A model generated the notes under the pieces. The model was not told the origin of the DNA. It worked only from the letters and a program-made list of their open reading frames with translations, and did no database searches. Shown piece after piece: positions 11,339 through 11,591 of a DNA stretch of 11,591 nt (position 1 is its first letter; each line of letters begins with the position of its first letter). The translations under genes and the position numbers were made by a program. This DNA comes from Candidatus Methanomethylophilaceae archaeon (lineage in GTDB: Archaea > Thermoplasmatota > Thermoplasmata > Methanomassiliicoccales > Methanomethylophilaceae). The DNA lies in NCBI GenBank assembly GCA_017395275.1, contig JAFPVN010000152.1:1-11591 (forward strand), given 5' to 3'.

Positions 11339-11591
<253 letters not shown>

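Overview
The window reads as chromosome of a methanogen of the order Methanomassiliicoccales (class Thermoplasmata). Direct evidence for an archaeon is the aIF2-alpha / Nop10 / PAC2 gene run, an intron-containing tRNA-Tyr with the archaeal C1-G72 pair, archaeal TATA boxes with leaderless starts, and an archaeal 16S rRNA 3' end. Placement in the order is inference. It rests on a 16S gene with no 23S gene behind it, and on all eleven intact protein genes whose ends are visible stopping at TGA. No gene stops at TAG, as expected where UAG is reserved for pyrrolysine.

Layout, left to right. (1) 1-1487 is core information processing on the plus strand: the 3' part of aIF2-alpha, Nop10, a PAC2 proteasome-assembly-chaperone homologue, and tRNA-Tyr. 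(2) 1488-3649 is accessory: an unrecognised acidic 410-residue protein with visibly lower G+C, a probable decayed minus-strand gene remnant, and a DUF3877-like pseudogene with one frameshift and one internal TGA. (3) 3652-5041 holds a glycerophosphodiester phosphodiesterase (minus) and, divergently, a 97-residue unknown protein. (4) 5046-7662 is a tight minus-strand operon of a two-helix membrane protein, a YbjQ-family protein and a 696-residue TerB-N/TerB-C domain protein. (5) 7663-11185 has an AT-rich, palindrome-rich regulatory region, an Rnl2-type RNA ligase (plus), a CARF-like/winged-helix protein (minus) and a degenerate DNA-methyltransferase-like/HsdS-like fusion (plus). (6) 11339-11591 is the 3' end of 16S rRNA on the minus strand, facing the fusion gene.

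The most unusual part is region 5. The RNA ligase and the CARF-like regulator are convergent with directly abutting stop codons. The CARF-like gene and the methyltransferase-like/HsdS-like gene diverge from one palindromic TATA box with almost no leader on either side. Together with the TerB/YbjQ operon this looks like a stress-response or defence neighbourhood: RNA repair, possible nucleotide-signal sensing, and DNA-sequence recognition without visible catalytic motifs. No nuclease, helicase, Cas protein, integrase or transposase is visible, so a complete defence system is a hypothesis, not a demonstrated one.
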